DNA of 64,000 nt from Colius striatus (lineage: Eukaryota; Chordata; Aves; Coliiformes; Coliidae). Shown piece by piece: positions 13,301 to 30,497 of this stretch; the stretch's first letter is position 1; the number at the start of each line of letters is the position of its first letter. The stretch covers positions 20,624,501-20,688,500 of the forward strand of contig NC_084766.1 of the NCBI RefSeq assembly GCF_028858725.1, in the 5' to 3' direction. A model generated the notes under the pieces. The model was not told the origin of the DNA and made no database searches. It saw nothing but the letters and a program-made list of their open reading frames with translations. Made by a program: the position numbers and the translations under genes.

Positions 13301-16300
13301 TTGTATTGTATTAAATGCAAATAATAAGTACGTGGGAAAACCTAGAACTACATAAATATTAATGTAATGGTTTATAAGGGAATAGGTTGCCCAGAGTCAA
13401 TGTGAAGTCTACATACCTGGAGATATTCAAAACCTGACTGGACATGCCCCTGGGCAATCTGCTCAAGGTGATTCTGCTGGAGCAGGGAGGTTGGACTGGA
13501 TAACCTAGCCTATAGATTTCTTCCAACTCGAATAATTTTGTGATTCTACTTTGGTGTGCTTGGCCTTTGAAGGCCCTGAGGCTAACCCTGTTGTTTAGAC
13601 TGTCCATTTCTTCAGCCTTTCTTTCTGGCTTTCTGCTGCTGCAGATGACTTCCATGAATCCCATTCTGGTTGCCTAAATTCCCATATGGGCCATTCAGGT
13701 AGCAGAGCTGTAAATACAGATTGAGGGGCAAGTGCACAAGCACTTTGTAACCTAGGGCATACCTGCATATCTTTTTCAAACCTTTGGTCTTTCAAACTTC
13801 TAGCAAACTTTCAAACTTTACGCTGATACCTTGTAACCAACTCTAACTTGTTACTCCTAACTTGATTAATCAGGAATTGTCCTGTAGTTATTAGGTATTA
13901 ATGTGGGGTTTCTAGTGTTTTATTCAATACTCAGATCATAAGATCATACATATGCTACAGTGCATTTTCTAGTGCTTTGTATTACTTGGCTATCTAAAAT
14001 AGTTGGGAGGATGTATACTCTCCCTAGCCCTTTACACAGCTAGCTGAAAGGCTGTTCAATTTTAACTTACCTCTCTAGAGTTCAATGAGTGAAATGCAAT
14101 CCCAAATACCTAAGTTTCCGTCTTGTACCTTTTCCTGTATGAACTGGCCTCAGGCCTTAGTAGCCTAACCTGCCTAATGGCAATAACACCAGTATTGTGA
14201 CCTTTTTCTCCCCTTGCCCTCACTGTCTCTTCCTTTACAGGAATGCAACTCCCTTTGGTTTCAAATACCTTTAAGAATACAACTCAGTCTTGGCTCCTGT
14301 GTATCAAAGGTCACTGGGTACTACTCTATTGTCCTTCTGTTAAGACAAGCAATTTGTATGTGAAACGTTGGACTTGTCTTAAGGTAGCAGTATGTAACAG
14401 GAGTTTCATCTTTCGCTTTCCAGCACTGGCATCTTCAGACTTACTAATGCTGGCATGCTAGAAGTTTCTGCTTGTAAAAAGAAGGGATTCCATCCACATA
14501 CAAAGGACCCTAGGTTATTTAATGTAAGTATATACCCCAACATGGCTTTGATTATTCCCATTATTGCCCATGGTTCTGCTGCAAGCAGAAGTTATACTTG
14601 CTTCAGATTATATTTCCTCATAACATTCCCCCAATTTTAATAGTTCACTACTCTTATTTCACTAACAAGATAGAATTCAGGAGTCTATGTCAGCAGTCAA
14701 TAGCAGCCATGAGTGTTACACACTGCCATTCAAATAGAGGCAGTTACCACTTTTACCTGCTTTTAGAAGCAGCAAAAGCCAGCTTCAACTGGGAGTTATT
14801 CTTGAGCCATTCAGTTTTTTAACAAATAATTGAATTCCTCTCCCCAGCAGAACATCCCAGCTGCTAAAAAGTGCATAAATAAAACAATCACATACAGAGA
14901 AATAATGCTGAAAGTCATTGGAAATTAAATCTTTGTTGTAGGACTCTCAGAATGACAGTATTACCCTTCAAAAGAATGAGAGATTTTGTTTTGTTCTATT
15001 CTCTTATCATTAACCATAGAGGTAATGAAAAGGTAGTCCAGCTCTGAAAAATTTAAGGTTTTTGTTCCAGATGGGCTCTTTTCAGTGGTTCTTTACAGAC
15101 TTAGTTCATCATTGAAGTTACTGGCTACTAGAGCTAATTTATAATCATTAGTCTACTGTGTCCAGTAGACTCCTGGCTCCTCAGCTCAAGAGAGACAGAG
15201 AACTTCTGGAGAGAGTCCAGCGCAGGGCCACCAAGATGATCAGGGGACTGGAACATCTTTCATACGAGGAAAGGCTGCGGGAACTGGGGCTGTTTAGTCT
15301 GGAGAAGAGGAGACTGAGGGGGGATCTTATTAACATTTACAAATATCTAAAGGTTGGATGTCAGGAGGCTTAAGTTCCACTTAAGTATAAAAAAGAACTA
15401 TTTCACTGTGAGGGTGAGGGAGCCCTGGCACAGGCTGCCCAGAGGAGTTGTGGAGTCTCCTTCCTTGGAGGTCTTCAAGACCCACCTGGACATATTCCTA
15501 TACGACCTGATCTAGGTGAACCTGCTTCTGCAGGGAGGTTGGACTAGATGATCTCTAAAGGTCCCTTTCAATCCCTACCATTCTATGATTCTATGATTAA
15601 GCACACTGCTTGTATTAAATGCAAGCATCCTTTCAAGTATAGTGTCCAAAACACATTGGTCTTCCAACAAAAAAAGTAAGATTACAGCTTCATTTCCTGG
15701 ATGAGGAATATCAGGGATGGTAATATAGGAAGCTCTGTGAAACCAAACTAAAACAATTCTAATCTGCATCTGGTTCCTGGTAAAAATTTCTCCAGAGTTA
15801 ATACTTGTGACACAATCTAGTCCCAAATGCTTTAAAAATAGCCATCATGTGGGCAGACACATTTGAAAACACTGCAAGAAGATAATAAAGCTCATGGTTT
15901 CCTTACTGCTGTCCCCTATGCACTTGTTCTAATGCAGCACACAACACATTCCTCCTCCACTTTAGATATCCCATACTGTGACACTTAAAGGATAGCACAA
16001 AACTGTAATCTCTTTCACAGTCTAAGCACTAAGCAGTATGCTCTTCAGAAATCGATTTCAGATTGGATGTTCTAGTCCTTGCTTTATTCAGCAGTGTATA
16101 CCTGTGTCAATCAGATTTACTTGTAAATAGACCAGTACAGAGTTGGATACATAGGCACAGTACTAAGCAGACTCAGAAAATTAAAAGGAAACAATATGGT
16201 ATCTTATTTTACATGCTATTTTACCGAAACTGATTTCTCTGAGTAATGGTTTGATTTCTTCTGCAGTCATGTACCCATGTGGTTGGGAAAGACCTAAAGC

Positions 16301-16323
16301 TAATTGTGCTGGATCTGAGGTGA
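4286..16323 (+). CDS. STAMBPL1: STAMBPL1 (AMSH-LP), JAMM-family K63-specific deubiquitinase, 10 coding exons
   Basis: Joined coding segments 4286-4315, 5231-5448, 6835-6910, 8610-8705, 10008-10362, 10947-11071, 11958-12095, 12755-12867, 14424-14523 and 16267-16323 give 435 codons plus stop; human AMSH-LP is 436. Residues about 10-120 are the N-terminal helical (USP8-dimerisation/MIT-like) domain. About 145-190 form a charged, Gln-rich coiled coil. A variable Ser-rich linker runs to about 258. The MPN+/JAMM domain follows: Glu291, His346, His348 and Asp359 fit the E...H-T-H-x7-S-x2-D zinc site, and [12 protein letters not shown] plus the final VLDLR are AMSH-class features. By family knowledge it cleaves Lys63-linked ubiquitin chains at endosomes. 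All introns are GT-AG and keep frame, so the gene looks intact. I chose ATG 4286 because it matches the mammalian start (M-x-Q-P-F-T-V) and has A at -3 and G at +4; an in-frame ATG at 4232 would add 18 residues. Confidence 0.96.
5231..5448 (+). CDS. STAMBPL1: STAMBPL1 coding exon 2
   Basis: Acceptor TTCTTCAG and donor GTAAG; it encodes residues 11-82 and most of codon 83. The peptide contains [13 protein letters not shown] and [17 protein letters not shown], the hallmark of the AMSH N-terminal helical domain. Confidence 0.96.
6835..6910 (+). CDS. STAMBPL1: STAMBPL1 coding exon 3
   Basis: Acceptor TTTTCTAG and donor GTAGGG. The first base completes a Thr codon from exon 2, followed by [12 protein letters not shown] through KQDIIK (residues 84-108). 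It ends in phase 0 and continues the N-terminal helical domain. Confidence 0.95.
7270..7902 (+). mobile_element. CR1 LINE 3' fragment in STAMBPL1 intron
   Basis: A 5'-truncated CR1 in coding orientation. It starts in the conserved CAATGTGCCCTCATGGCCAA part of ORF2 and runs through the 3' UTR (TGGACTCGATGATCTCTAAAGG) to the terminal ATTCTGTGATTCTATGATT. Residual frames ([21 protein letters not shown]) are the end of the CR1 reverse-transcriptase ORF and are interrupted. It lies in the intron between exons 3 and 4. Confidence 0.93.
8610..8705 (+). CDS. STAMBPL1: STAMBPL1 coding exon 4
   Basis: Acceptor CCCCAAAAG and donor GTAAGT. It is 96 bases and 32 codons in phase 0, residues 109-140: [14 protein letters not shown] ... 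YQEYMQKR. It closes the N-terminal domain. Confidence 0.94.
10008..10362 (+). CDS. STAMBPL1: STAMBPL1 coding exon 5 (coiled coil and linker)
   Basis: Acceptor TGTTTCAG and donor GTAAGTG. It covers residues 141-258 plus one base of the next codon. The first half is a charged coiled coil ([20 protein letters not shown]). The second half is a Ser-rich linker ending PAATLSAVQ, the least conserved part of the family. Confidence 0.94.
10947..11071 (+). CDS. STAMBPL1: STAMBPL1 coding exon 6 (start of MPN+ domain)
   Basis: The acceptor TTTTGTTAG follows a pyrimidine tract; the donor is GTACAG. It encodes residues 259-300, ending [16 protein letters not shown]. Glu291 in GIETCGI is the conserved glutamate of the JAMM centre. 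Confidence 0.95.
11958..12095 (+). CDS. STAMBPL1: STAMBPL1 coding exon 7
   Basis: Acceptor TTTTACAG and donor GTAAG; 46 codons in phase 0, residues 301-346. It includes [15 protein letters not shown], the [10 protein letters not shown] insertion characteristic of AMSH enzymes, and ends LGWIH, whose His346 is a zinc ligand. Confidence 0.96.
12755..12867 (+). CDS. STAMBPL1: STAMBPL1 coding exon 8 (JAMM zinc site)
   Basis: Acceptor CTTTTTGTAG and donor GTGAG. It encodes [13 protein letters not shown] (His348, Ser356, Asp359 of the JAMM motif) followed by [19 protein letters not shown], the AMSH-specific distal ubiquitin-contact region. It ends two bases into the Asp384 codon. Confidence 0.96.
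13373..13552 (+). mobile_element. Old CR1 3'-end fragment
   Basis: A divergent CR1 tail with GATATTCAAAACCTGACTGG, AGGGAGGTTGGACTGGATAA and a degenerate TTTTGTGATTCT end. It is more diverged than the other CR1 copies here, so it belongs to an older subfamily. It lies in a STAMBPL1 intron. Confidence 0.8.
14424..14523 (+). CDS. STAMBPL1: STAMBPL1 coding exon 9
   Basis: Acceptor CGCTTTCCAG and donor GTAAGT at 14524. After completing Asp384 it encodes [20 protein letters not shown] through PRLFN (residues 385-417). The KGFHPH run is strongly conserved in the AMSH family. Confidence 0.95.
15158..15598 (+). mobile_element. CR1 LINE fragment with internal deletion
   Basis: A 5'-truncated CR1 starting at GTGTCCAG and ending in ATTCTATGATTCTATGATT. 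Compared with the copy at 7270-7902 it lacks roughly 80 bases at about 15372, where the sequence jumps from TCAGGAGGCT to AAGTTCCACTTAAG. It lies in the last STAMBPL1 intron. Confidence 0.92.
16267..16323 (+). CDS. STAMBPL1: STAMBPL1 last coding exon
   Basis: Acceptor TTCTGCAG. It encodes [18 protein letters not shown] and stop TGA. The final VLDLR matches the AMSH-LP C-terminus. It is too short to be found as an open frame and was placed by phase and the conserved tail. Confidence 0.93.
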   Translation, partial: SCTHVVGKDLKLIVLDLR

Positions 16324-16548
16324 TACGGATGGACAATAGCAATGTTACAATACAAATGGCCAAAACAGAAAAAATGGATTCCTCTTTTTCCTACATTTTA
16401 AAAAAATGACTTTATATTTATACATTTTAGACTGAATGGTTTGATATTTATTGCTCTAGCCTGTTTCAGAGTTATTTTGTTGCTTTGTCAAGATGGAGTT
16501 CAGTGGCATTACCCCTGAATCTGTAAACAAATCTATCCCATAAAACAC

Positions 16549-16554
16549 AATAAA
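16549..16554 (+). terminator. STAMBPL1 poly(A) signal
   Basis: A canonical AATAAA about 225 bases after the stop codon, giving a short 3' UTR. It is the first such hexamer downstream on this strand. Confidence 0.75.
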
Positions 16555-16569
16555 ATGAACTTAAAACAA

Positions 16570-18225
16570 CAGTAACTGTGTTGAAATAAGTAATGGGGGG
16601 GTTTGTCACTTGTTGGTATTAATTGCTTTTGGAGAATTAGAGATTTCTAACAGTGGGTGGTGCTTTTTTGACTTTCAGTTGCGTACATCTCTTCACTGCT
16701 TCAGTGAACTTGCATTGATGTATTTGCCTCTACTACTTATAGTTTGGCTGTTTTGGGGTTTTTTTCTGTTTTTTTTTTTTTTCCATCCTTTTCCCCAGTC
16801 CACCCTTGTATAGCTCAAGTATCAGCTAAAGTTATTAAGCAGAAAACGCCTAGGAAAACACAAATCTTTCATCTGAGGGCTGACCCTCATCACATCTTAG
16901 AATAGCAGAATTGCATCAAAATCCCTTGGATAAATGTGTCTTCTCCAACAACCCTCCAGAAGAAGTTTTTATTTGAAATGAAGTTCTTATCCTGAAAGGG
17001 ATTCCCTGGATCTATCTAGAGTTAGATTAAAAAGATCTAGATAGAGTTAGAAGGAAGAGCCATACAAAGTTATTTGCTCTTACAAGATTTTTATTTAGTA
17101 TCTGTTCCAAGAACCTAAATGACCAATACTTTAAATAGTAAGATTAGTATAAAAAGTTTGGGCCATATGCTGACAGTCAGAAGCTGGTTGAGATCTGGAA
17201 CCAGGGGTTACACAGACATAGTAATTACAGGTGCTGTTGCAAAGAGCTTACAGTTTGCAAGATAACAAGTGGCAGGCAAGTGAGGTAAACTATTGAGTTT
17301 AGACAGGAAAATAGGTACCAAAAATAAATAGCATCCTTAATCTTGGACTCTAACGAATACAGATTGCAGCAAGTTCCATAGAGCCAACCTTTCCCGTGTC
17401 TGTCTTAGTGAATCCTTTATTCATATATATACTTTTAAGACAGTATTACTGGATTTAGCTTCTATGCACATACTCCTAGTTGAGTATCAGTTTTGATGTA
17501 TTTAAGACTATAAACAGAATCAGAAAAATCACAGAAAAAGAAAAATGTCTGAAGCATTTTACCTACTTTGATTACATTACTCCCCCCAGAAGAACCCCAA
17601 AAACCAGTTCTGAAAAGAAAGTGTATTAAGCCAGCTTAATTACCTCTTAGACTTTACCAGAAATTACAACATAAAAATAATAGGCTGCTCTCATCCTGAG
17701 GGCATACGATAGGAAAGTCATGTGTTCAATCTACTATTAGTGTTTAGATATGCTCCCAAAGGAACAGGTTTTGTTTCTTTAAAGAAAACACACAGAATTG
17801 TTGTAGTAAGCATTGCACACCTCTGGGCCACACACTGTAAGAAATTAGCTTTTCCAGCATGACAGCTGTGAATTGAGAAGCAATGTGGGTAGATAATACT
17901 TCTGAGTAGAGCACATGCAAAGCAGAGTGCACATGCTCCTCCTGATATCAAATAGATGTTCCTTTCATACTGCTCAGAACTTTGGAATAAATCAAGACTG
18001 GTCCTGTTTGAAGATTAAAATGTTTTTCCGAGGCTAAACTCTGCCAACCTGCAGCATGATAGGTGAGCAATTTCTAGCACTGGTATTACTGAGCAAAAAG
18101 TGACACTTTTTCTAAGCCCAGTATAGTGTAGTAACAAATTCACGTCACAAGGTGGAGCTTCAAACCAACTGTGATAGTACCTACACACAAATGCATGGTT
18201 TGGTTTGTTTTAATAGGAGCAGCAA
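16570..18225. other. Convergent intergenic gap between STAMBPL1 and ACTA2
   Basis: About 1.7 kb between the 3' end of STAMBPL1 (+) and the 3' end of ACTA2 (-). AT-rich, with a long T run near 16770. No coding, RNA or repeat family was recognised. Confidence 0.7.
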
Positions 18226-18244
18226 TTTCATAGCATATTTTAAA

Positions 18245-18250
18245 TTTATT
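18245..18250 (-). terminator. ACTA2 poly(A) signal
   Basis: AATAAA on the - strand about 130 bases past the ACTA2 stop codon, giving a 3' UTR of roughly 150 bases, close to that of mammalian ACTA2. Confidence 0.75.
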
Positions 18251-18381
18251 CAACAAAAAATACACATTATCCAATTTTAGAGTAATTGTGATGAAGGATT
18301 CATGGAATGAAATTATAAGAATGTATTTCCCTGAATACATTCACAGTAATACACTAAGGAGACACATAAAGATAAAGGCAT

Positions 18382-25023
<6,642 letters not shown>

Positions 25024-26585
25024 CTTCTACGTCAGTGTCCTCAGGCCCTCCAGAAAATGGCCTACGAAAATGGCAGGGGAGACATTTTTAAAAACAAGAC
25101 CAAAGAACACAGTCAGGTAGCAGACCCACCCTTCAACATAGAGATGGCTCTATGAAAGCAACCAACACTGGTAAAGAGAGGTATGGCACGGATCTGGCAA
25201 TCATCAGGCCTCTGGGACCATGCAAGGGACCGGGCTTGCTTTTGAGAGCATGAGAGGCTTCAACCACATCTGCTGGAGGGCTATATGCACTAGAATTTAT
25301 CCAGGGGATTCCACAAGAGGCTTCCAGTCCCGCAGCAGGGGCATACAGATCAGGGAGAAGCAAATGTTTATCTAAATTTGGTTACAGATATGCACGGTTG
25401 GGGTGGGTTGGGGTGGGCAAGAGATAAAAGAGAACGCTGAACTGACAGCTGCAAAAACAAAGATTGCTTTGCGTTAGATTCAGCACAACTTCCCCCACTT
25501 TTCTGTCTCCCTCACGAAATCCTGACACATATGGAAAGCTGTCAAAGAGCATTTCAGTTTTTCCCATTCAGTCTCAAGCTTCCCAAAACCTAACAACCTT
25601 ATATGCTATGCATGTTCCAAAGATGTTTTCCTGATGCAGATGGTAGCCTACTACATGAAGATGGCCAATTAGGTTTACATTTAACCCTTTAAAAGAGAAG
25701 TGTTCTCAATTAAAAAAGAGAGGAAAATAAAGACCTTTTCCAGCCCTTCCCTAATCATGCATAAAAAAATGCCTGCTTTTAAAATGAAGCCAGGGACAGT
25801 ATGCATTTTAAAAACAGGCCATAGCATATGCCCTATTATCATTTCAAAGCAGAAAATAAACTGCATTTGTGGAGTGGTAGATTAATTTCTTTTGGCTCCA
25901 CTGTTTATCTTCTCTGGCAACAATAAGATAATACGGGTAGTAAAAATGCTTTGAAAGCTTTGTATTATAGTCAATCACAGAAACAAGCACAGAATACCAG
26001 GGCTCAAGAAGAGCTATTAGCTCACAATTTATAACATGGAAGGGAATCACTTGGCTAGTTCTGAGCCTGGGCTTCCATGAAGAGTTCAACAAATTGCTAT
26101 GTGTTAACAGCTAAAGGAGATAGTTGTCATCCACAGACCAGCTGGCTCTGCATGCAGCCTCCAAATCCTTCTGCCATGGGAATACTGGAAGTGCAGGACA
26201 AAGTGGAAATAGGGTCAGTGAGAGCCATGGCTGATGAGCTTTGGAGACCACAACCTATTTAGCCTCTACAACAAATGGAACAAACATGCACAGTTCTCCC
26301 AAATACTTAATTTGAGTTCCTCTGTCTCTCCAGCCAGGAACCATGACTGCAGCCCCATTCCTGCAGGCTGCATGGGCACAGGTCCCAGGAGAAGACAAGG
26401 ATAGGGAAATCTTAATTTGAGGTACCCCAGATATTTTCTTATTATTATTGGGAAAGGAAAGGAGGTTGCAATGTATGCATTTATTAAGCTCCTGGGAAAT
26501 GAGGTTCTCTGTATTCAAACATTTACTGAATGGAGTACAATTGTTATCTAACATGAGCAAAATGACTGGTTTGGACAAACCATTT

Positions 26586-26595
26586 CCTAATTAGG
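26586..26595 (-). promoter_or_regulatory. ACTA2: Intronic CArG box of ACTA2
   Basis: A perfect palindromic SRF site CCTAATTAGG about 1.0 kb downstream of the inferred start, in intron 1. Mammalian ACTA2 is known to need an intron 1 CArG at about +1 kb for smooth-muscle expression, so position and sequence both fit. A nuclear-receptor-like AGTTCAAGGTCA lies about 35-45 bases away (26630-26641). Confidence 0.75.
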
Positions 26596-27567
26596 CAATA
26601 GACTTTTCAACCGTCTGTTTTTGGAACAGAGTTCAAGGTCAGGGGGTTTGCTCAAGCCAATGCAGCTACTGCAATGCCAAAAATCCCTTGGGGGAGGGGA
26701 AAGAAGGGGGCAGGAAAGGCTAGATTTCTGAGCTTAGTAGACCCTAAATGAAAACCATATTTAGTAACAAAGCACAAAGAATTGAAAAATCAAAGCTGAA
26801 TGATTTCAGACAAGGCATTCTGCTGCCAACCACTGAGTTACAGCTCAGGATTGCCATGGCATGCAATAGCAACATCTTACAACAGCAAATATCACCCAGT
26901 ACTGTGAAATAAAGACATTTTTTCTCCCAAATAATTAATATAATATTTTGTCTCTTTCTTCTACCTGTTTTACCTCTAAAGACAACCAATTACCTCACCA
27001 GTCTCCACACCAAGCTAATGAGAGACCTCCAGCACCTCAAGAAATCCTGTGTGTAGCCTGTTCCTTAATGAAATGTTTGGCATTTCACACAACAGTAGTT
27101 TCATATATATAGAGACAAGGATGAATACACATGCATTTTCATTGGATCCTGCTTATTTGCACGCTTCCAACCCTTCTTGCAGTCACATTCCCCATGTCAC
27201 TCATGTCACCTTACACCGAGTTAACAGCACTGAAGCAAACTTGCTGAGAAACACTACTATATACCCTTTCAAGACTTCTGTTCTGTCTCAAACTAACATC
27301 CCAAGATCACACAGGCTCGTTTAAACATGAATATGGCTGCAATTCCAGTGGTGGCATTACACAGACTGTGTCTTTATACAGTTGCATAAAATAAAGACAT
27401 CTCAGTATAGATATTACAAGCATTACATTATCAATTCAATTCTAGTAAGTTTGCTTAAGCAAACTATGGCATAGCAGTACATCCTTCTGAACAGCTTCCA
27501 TTTGACATTATTTAATTAAAGTCCTCCAGCAATTTTTAAATCATGCTCTTGGTTCAGTGCCACTTAC

Positions 27568-27610
27568 CCTGACAGCCCTTGGCTGGGGACAGCTGCTCTG
27601 GGATAGTGTG
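27568..27610 (-). other. ACTA2: ACTA2 non-coding exon 1 (5' UTR)
   Basis: A short exon of about 40 bases is inferred between the TATA box and a consensus donor (AGG|GTAAGTGG, first intron base 27567). The transcription start is estimated from the TATA position and could be off by several bases. Mammalian ACTA2 also begins with a short untranslated exon. Confidence 0.75.
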
Positions 27611-27633
27611 CTCTGTATCTGAAAGCTTTGAGG

Positions 27634-27834
27634 TTATATAGCCCCTTCAGCTCTTCTCCTCCCACTAGCCTCCCAAACAAGGAGCAGAGACAGAGAGAGA
27701 CAGAGTTGAAATCTCTAACAAAACCATATAGGGACCTTATTACAAAAACCTTTAATCTGGGTGGCCACAGGCCCTGGGTCTCTTCCACTGCATTCCAGTG
27801 TACAGCTCACAAAACAGGAGGAGACTTTCAGCTG
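27634..27834 (-). promoter_or_regulatory. ACTA2: ACTA2 smooth-muscle core promoter
   Basis: Read on the - strand from the start site outward. TATATAA at 27640-27634. A G-rich AGTGGGAGG run at 27666-27658, where mammals have the TGF-beta control element. CArG CCTTGTTTGG at 27682-27673 (about -65 to -75). CArG CCCTATATGG at 27733-27724 (about -115 to -125). GGAATG (MCAT, TEAD-type) at 27796-27791. E-box CAGCTG at 27834-27829. Both CArG sequences and their order match the mammalian SRF/myocardin sites. These matches are direct; SRF, TEAD and bHLH binding is inferred from the known mammalian promoter. Confidence 0.9.
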
Positions 27835-30472
27835 GGTAAGATAAATGCTTTAAAACTTCAGGAGAGTTGCTAAAATACAGAGAGGAGTGTGCTCACAACA
27901 CACACCCTCTGACAGGAGAAGCATGTGTTCAAACAAGAGAGGTCCAGGCCTCCACAGAAACATCCAAGAGACAGAATAAGAAATTGGAAGAGCAGTCATT
28001 TATAATAGGGAAGATATTTTTAAAGAAACACTTTACTTTCACTAAAGATTTTGAAAAAAACAATGAAAATATTTCTGACAAGCTAAAAAGCTGATGACTT
28101 TGGCTACAAAATCTTTTTTTAAAGCTTGGCATTTTCTTTTTATTGCCCATAGGCTTCAGAGTACTGAAAAAAGTACCTGCTGTTGTATAAGGTTCACAGT
28201 GAAGTCTTTGAAAGTTGTGAAAATGTTCTGTTACAGAATTGTTATGATCCCCTCTGGATTGCAATGGATTAGAATCCATTCTGTTTCTCTGTCAGCTTAT
28301 TTTCAAAGCCCTAGGACCTGCGGCCCTCTGCTACTCTGTTGAGGGCCACAAGTCTAGGCTGTCATAAATCCACATCTCAAATTGTCCATAATAAAGTTGT
28401 TGAATTTTGCAACCTCCAGATAGTTTTTCCACTGAACACATTTTCAGCAAATAAAGCAAGGCTTCTCACTCTACAAGTTATTTTGAGCAGAGAATGGGAC
28501 TTCTACAGCTGTAGCCAGCTGTTCCCTGGACAGACTGATTCTAACAAAAAAGATCTTTCAGAGTCAACAATATTTTGTCATTAAGTTTGTGCTAAAGACC
28601 AGAAGTCAGCATCTCTAAACTCCAATACTAAACCATTACAAATTCAAAACTGTTCCATGCACATAAGCCAACAAAGATGTGAGAATTCCAGTGAGATCCT
28701 TGCTTTGTCAGTCTTGTTTCAATGGGGAGCGGCATTGTACTTGCTTACAGTGTTTGCTGCCTAATTGAGTAGTCTTAACTCAAGAAAATCTCCCATAAAA
28801 CCGCAGTGGGAGTTTTTCTGATTCACAGATTTAAGGATTAGGCCACTAGCAGAGACAGCAGACACACAGAAGTACAGATTGAAGACCAAAAGGAATTTAA
28901 CTTTTAAGGAAAGGAACTTTTAAGGAATGTAACTGCCTTTGAGGGTCAGAAACAGGAGCTAACAAGCATTGGAACATGAGCCATGCAAAAGCTATTTACA
29001 CTTCCAGCATTGGAGTAAAAGATAAGAGATGGTTTAAAAAAAAAAGAACAACCAAAAAGGAAAAAACCCACCAAGGTAAGCAACCTAAACCATCTAAAAC
29101 AGAGGATATAAACAGATCTCTTTTGCATATCTCTGACACTTAAATGGCAGCCAAAACCAAATTCTTTGTTTTCAAACAGCACTCAAAAACATAGCTGAGA
29201 AAAACTATGCATCTGGTATGAGATCAGGGAACTCAGGTCAAGGGGGAATTTCACATACTAAATCACTTCAATATCATGTCTGATTTTGATAGAAACATCC
29301 ACTGCCTTCTAGATACGATAAAACATAATCCTAGGTTTTCAAGAAGCATCATCTACTACTATTCCTTTGAATTCAAAAAAGTCCAAAGTCTTCATCTTAA
29401 TGAGGCGAGGTTCATACTCCCCAAAAACGTCAATGCTGATTGTGTTGTAGTAGATACAGCACATGAGATTGCAGAGTGAATTAAACAACCCTTCAGCAGA
29501 ACACTCTTCAGTACACCATTCACACTGCACCTGAACACAACTAGAAATACAGGCAGGTTTTCTACATAAGGCCTCTGTGGCTATTATAGGAGGCAGTGGT
29601 CACACAGATACCACATACACCTTCATATCTCTCTTAAGCCTCATGACAATTCCTGTAAGCTTAGCCTCGTGCCTACCATACTTCCCAGGAGTGGACAAGA
29701 TGGCAGCAGTTGCCCTTTCCTTAGCTGCTGTGAGGAATGCTTATTTGGGTAGGGATCACAAATCATCAGCTTGACTATCATGGACACCAAAAATGTGCGA
29801 ATCCCAGCTTTCAGGTGCTCATGAAAACGAATTGTCTGACACAGGCTTATTCAGAGGAGGCAGCTGTTGATACAGGGATAAAGAGGAAACATCACTTGTT
29901 TGGAGGGTCCTACCATATGAAGAATATTTCTTAAAGATGGAGCTATGCAGACTAGAAGGAAGAAGTAAGTCCCTCCCTAAGAGGCTAACTAAGCAGTAGT
30001 GGTGGATGCACAGGAAAGAAAATGTAGAGATGCTGTAAGACCATGACCCCAGCACACAATGGAGAGCCAGTGCTCAGCAGGCAGCTTGTCTCTGTGGCAT
30101 TACGTTATTGAAGGGACCAGGGCAGGAAGGAAGGAAGGCAAACAGGTGAACTATGCAAGATTAGGTCAGTCTGGCTCAAGGGATGTTATAGAATATAGGT
30201 ATTCATTTTCTTTTTAGTGATTTCATGCTTGAGTTATGATCACACAGATATTACTGCAGATAAAAACACATGAAAAAAGGAGGTAATAAGCAGTTTATAT
30301 CTTTCTTCTCAGCAACATAGGTCATTGCCAGAGTGGTACAGCAAAAGAGGAGAATGTACTTGGCATAAGACAGGACTAAGAACTTAAAGAGAACTGAACT
30401 TAATTGAATAGAACAAGTCTTCTGAGAATCAACCCTCCTCTGTAGCTACAGATACATACCAGTTTAGCCCAA

Positions 30473-30497
30473 ATATATACATATATATATATATATG
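30473..30497. repeat. (TA)n microsatellite
   Basis: An alternating TA tract with one CA interruption, in the ACTA2-FAS spacer. Confidence 0.9.

Noticed and set aside
26690-26719. G-rich run resembling a G-quadruplex in ACTA2 intron 1
   Set aside because: Only three runs of three or more G are present; the fourth is GG, so the standard four-run pattern is not met.
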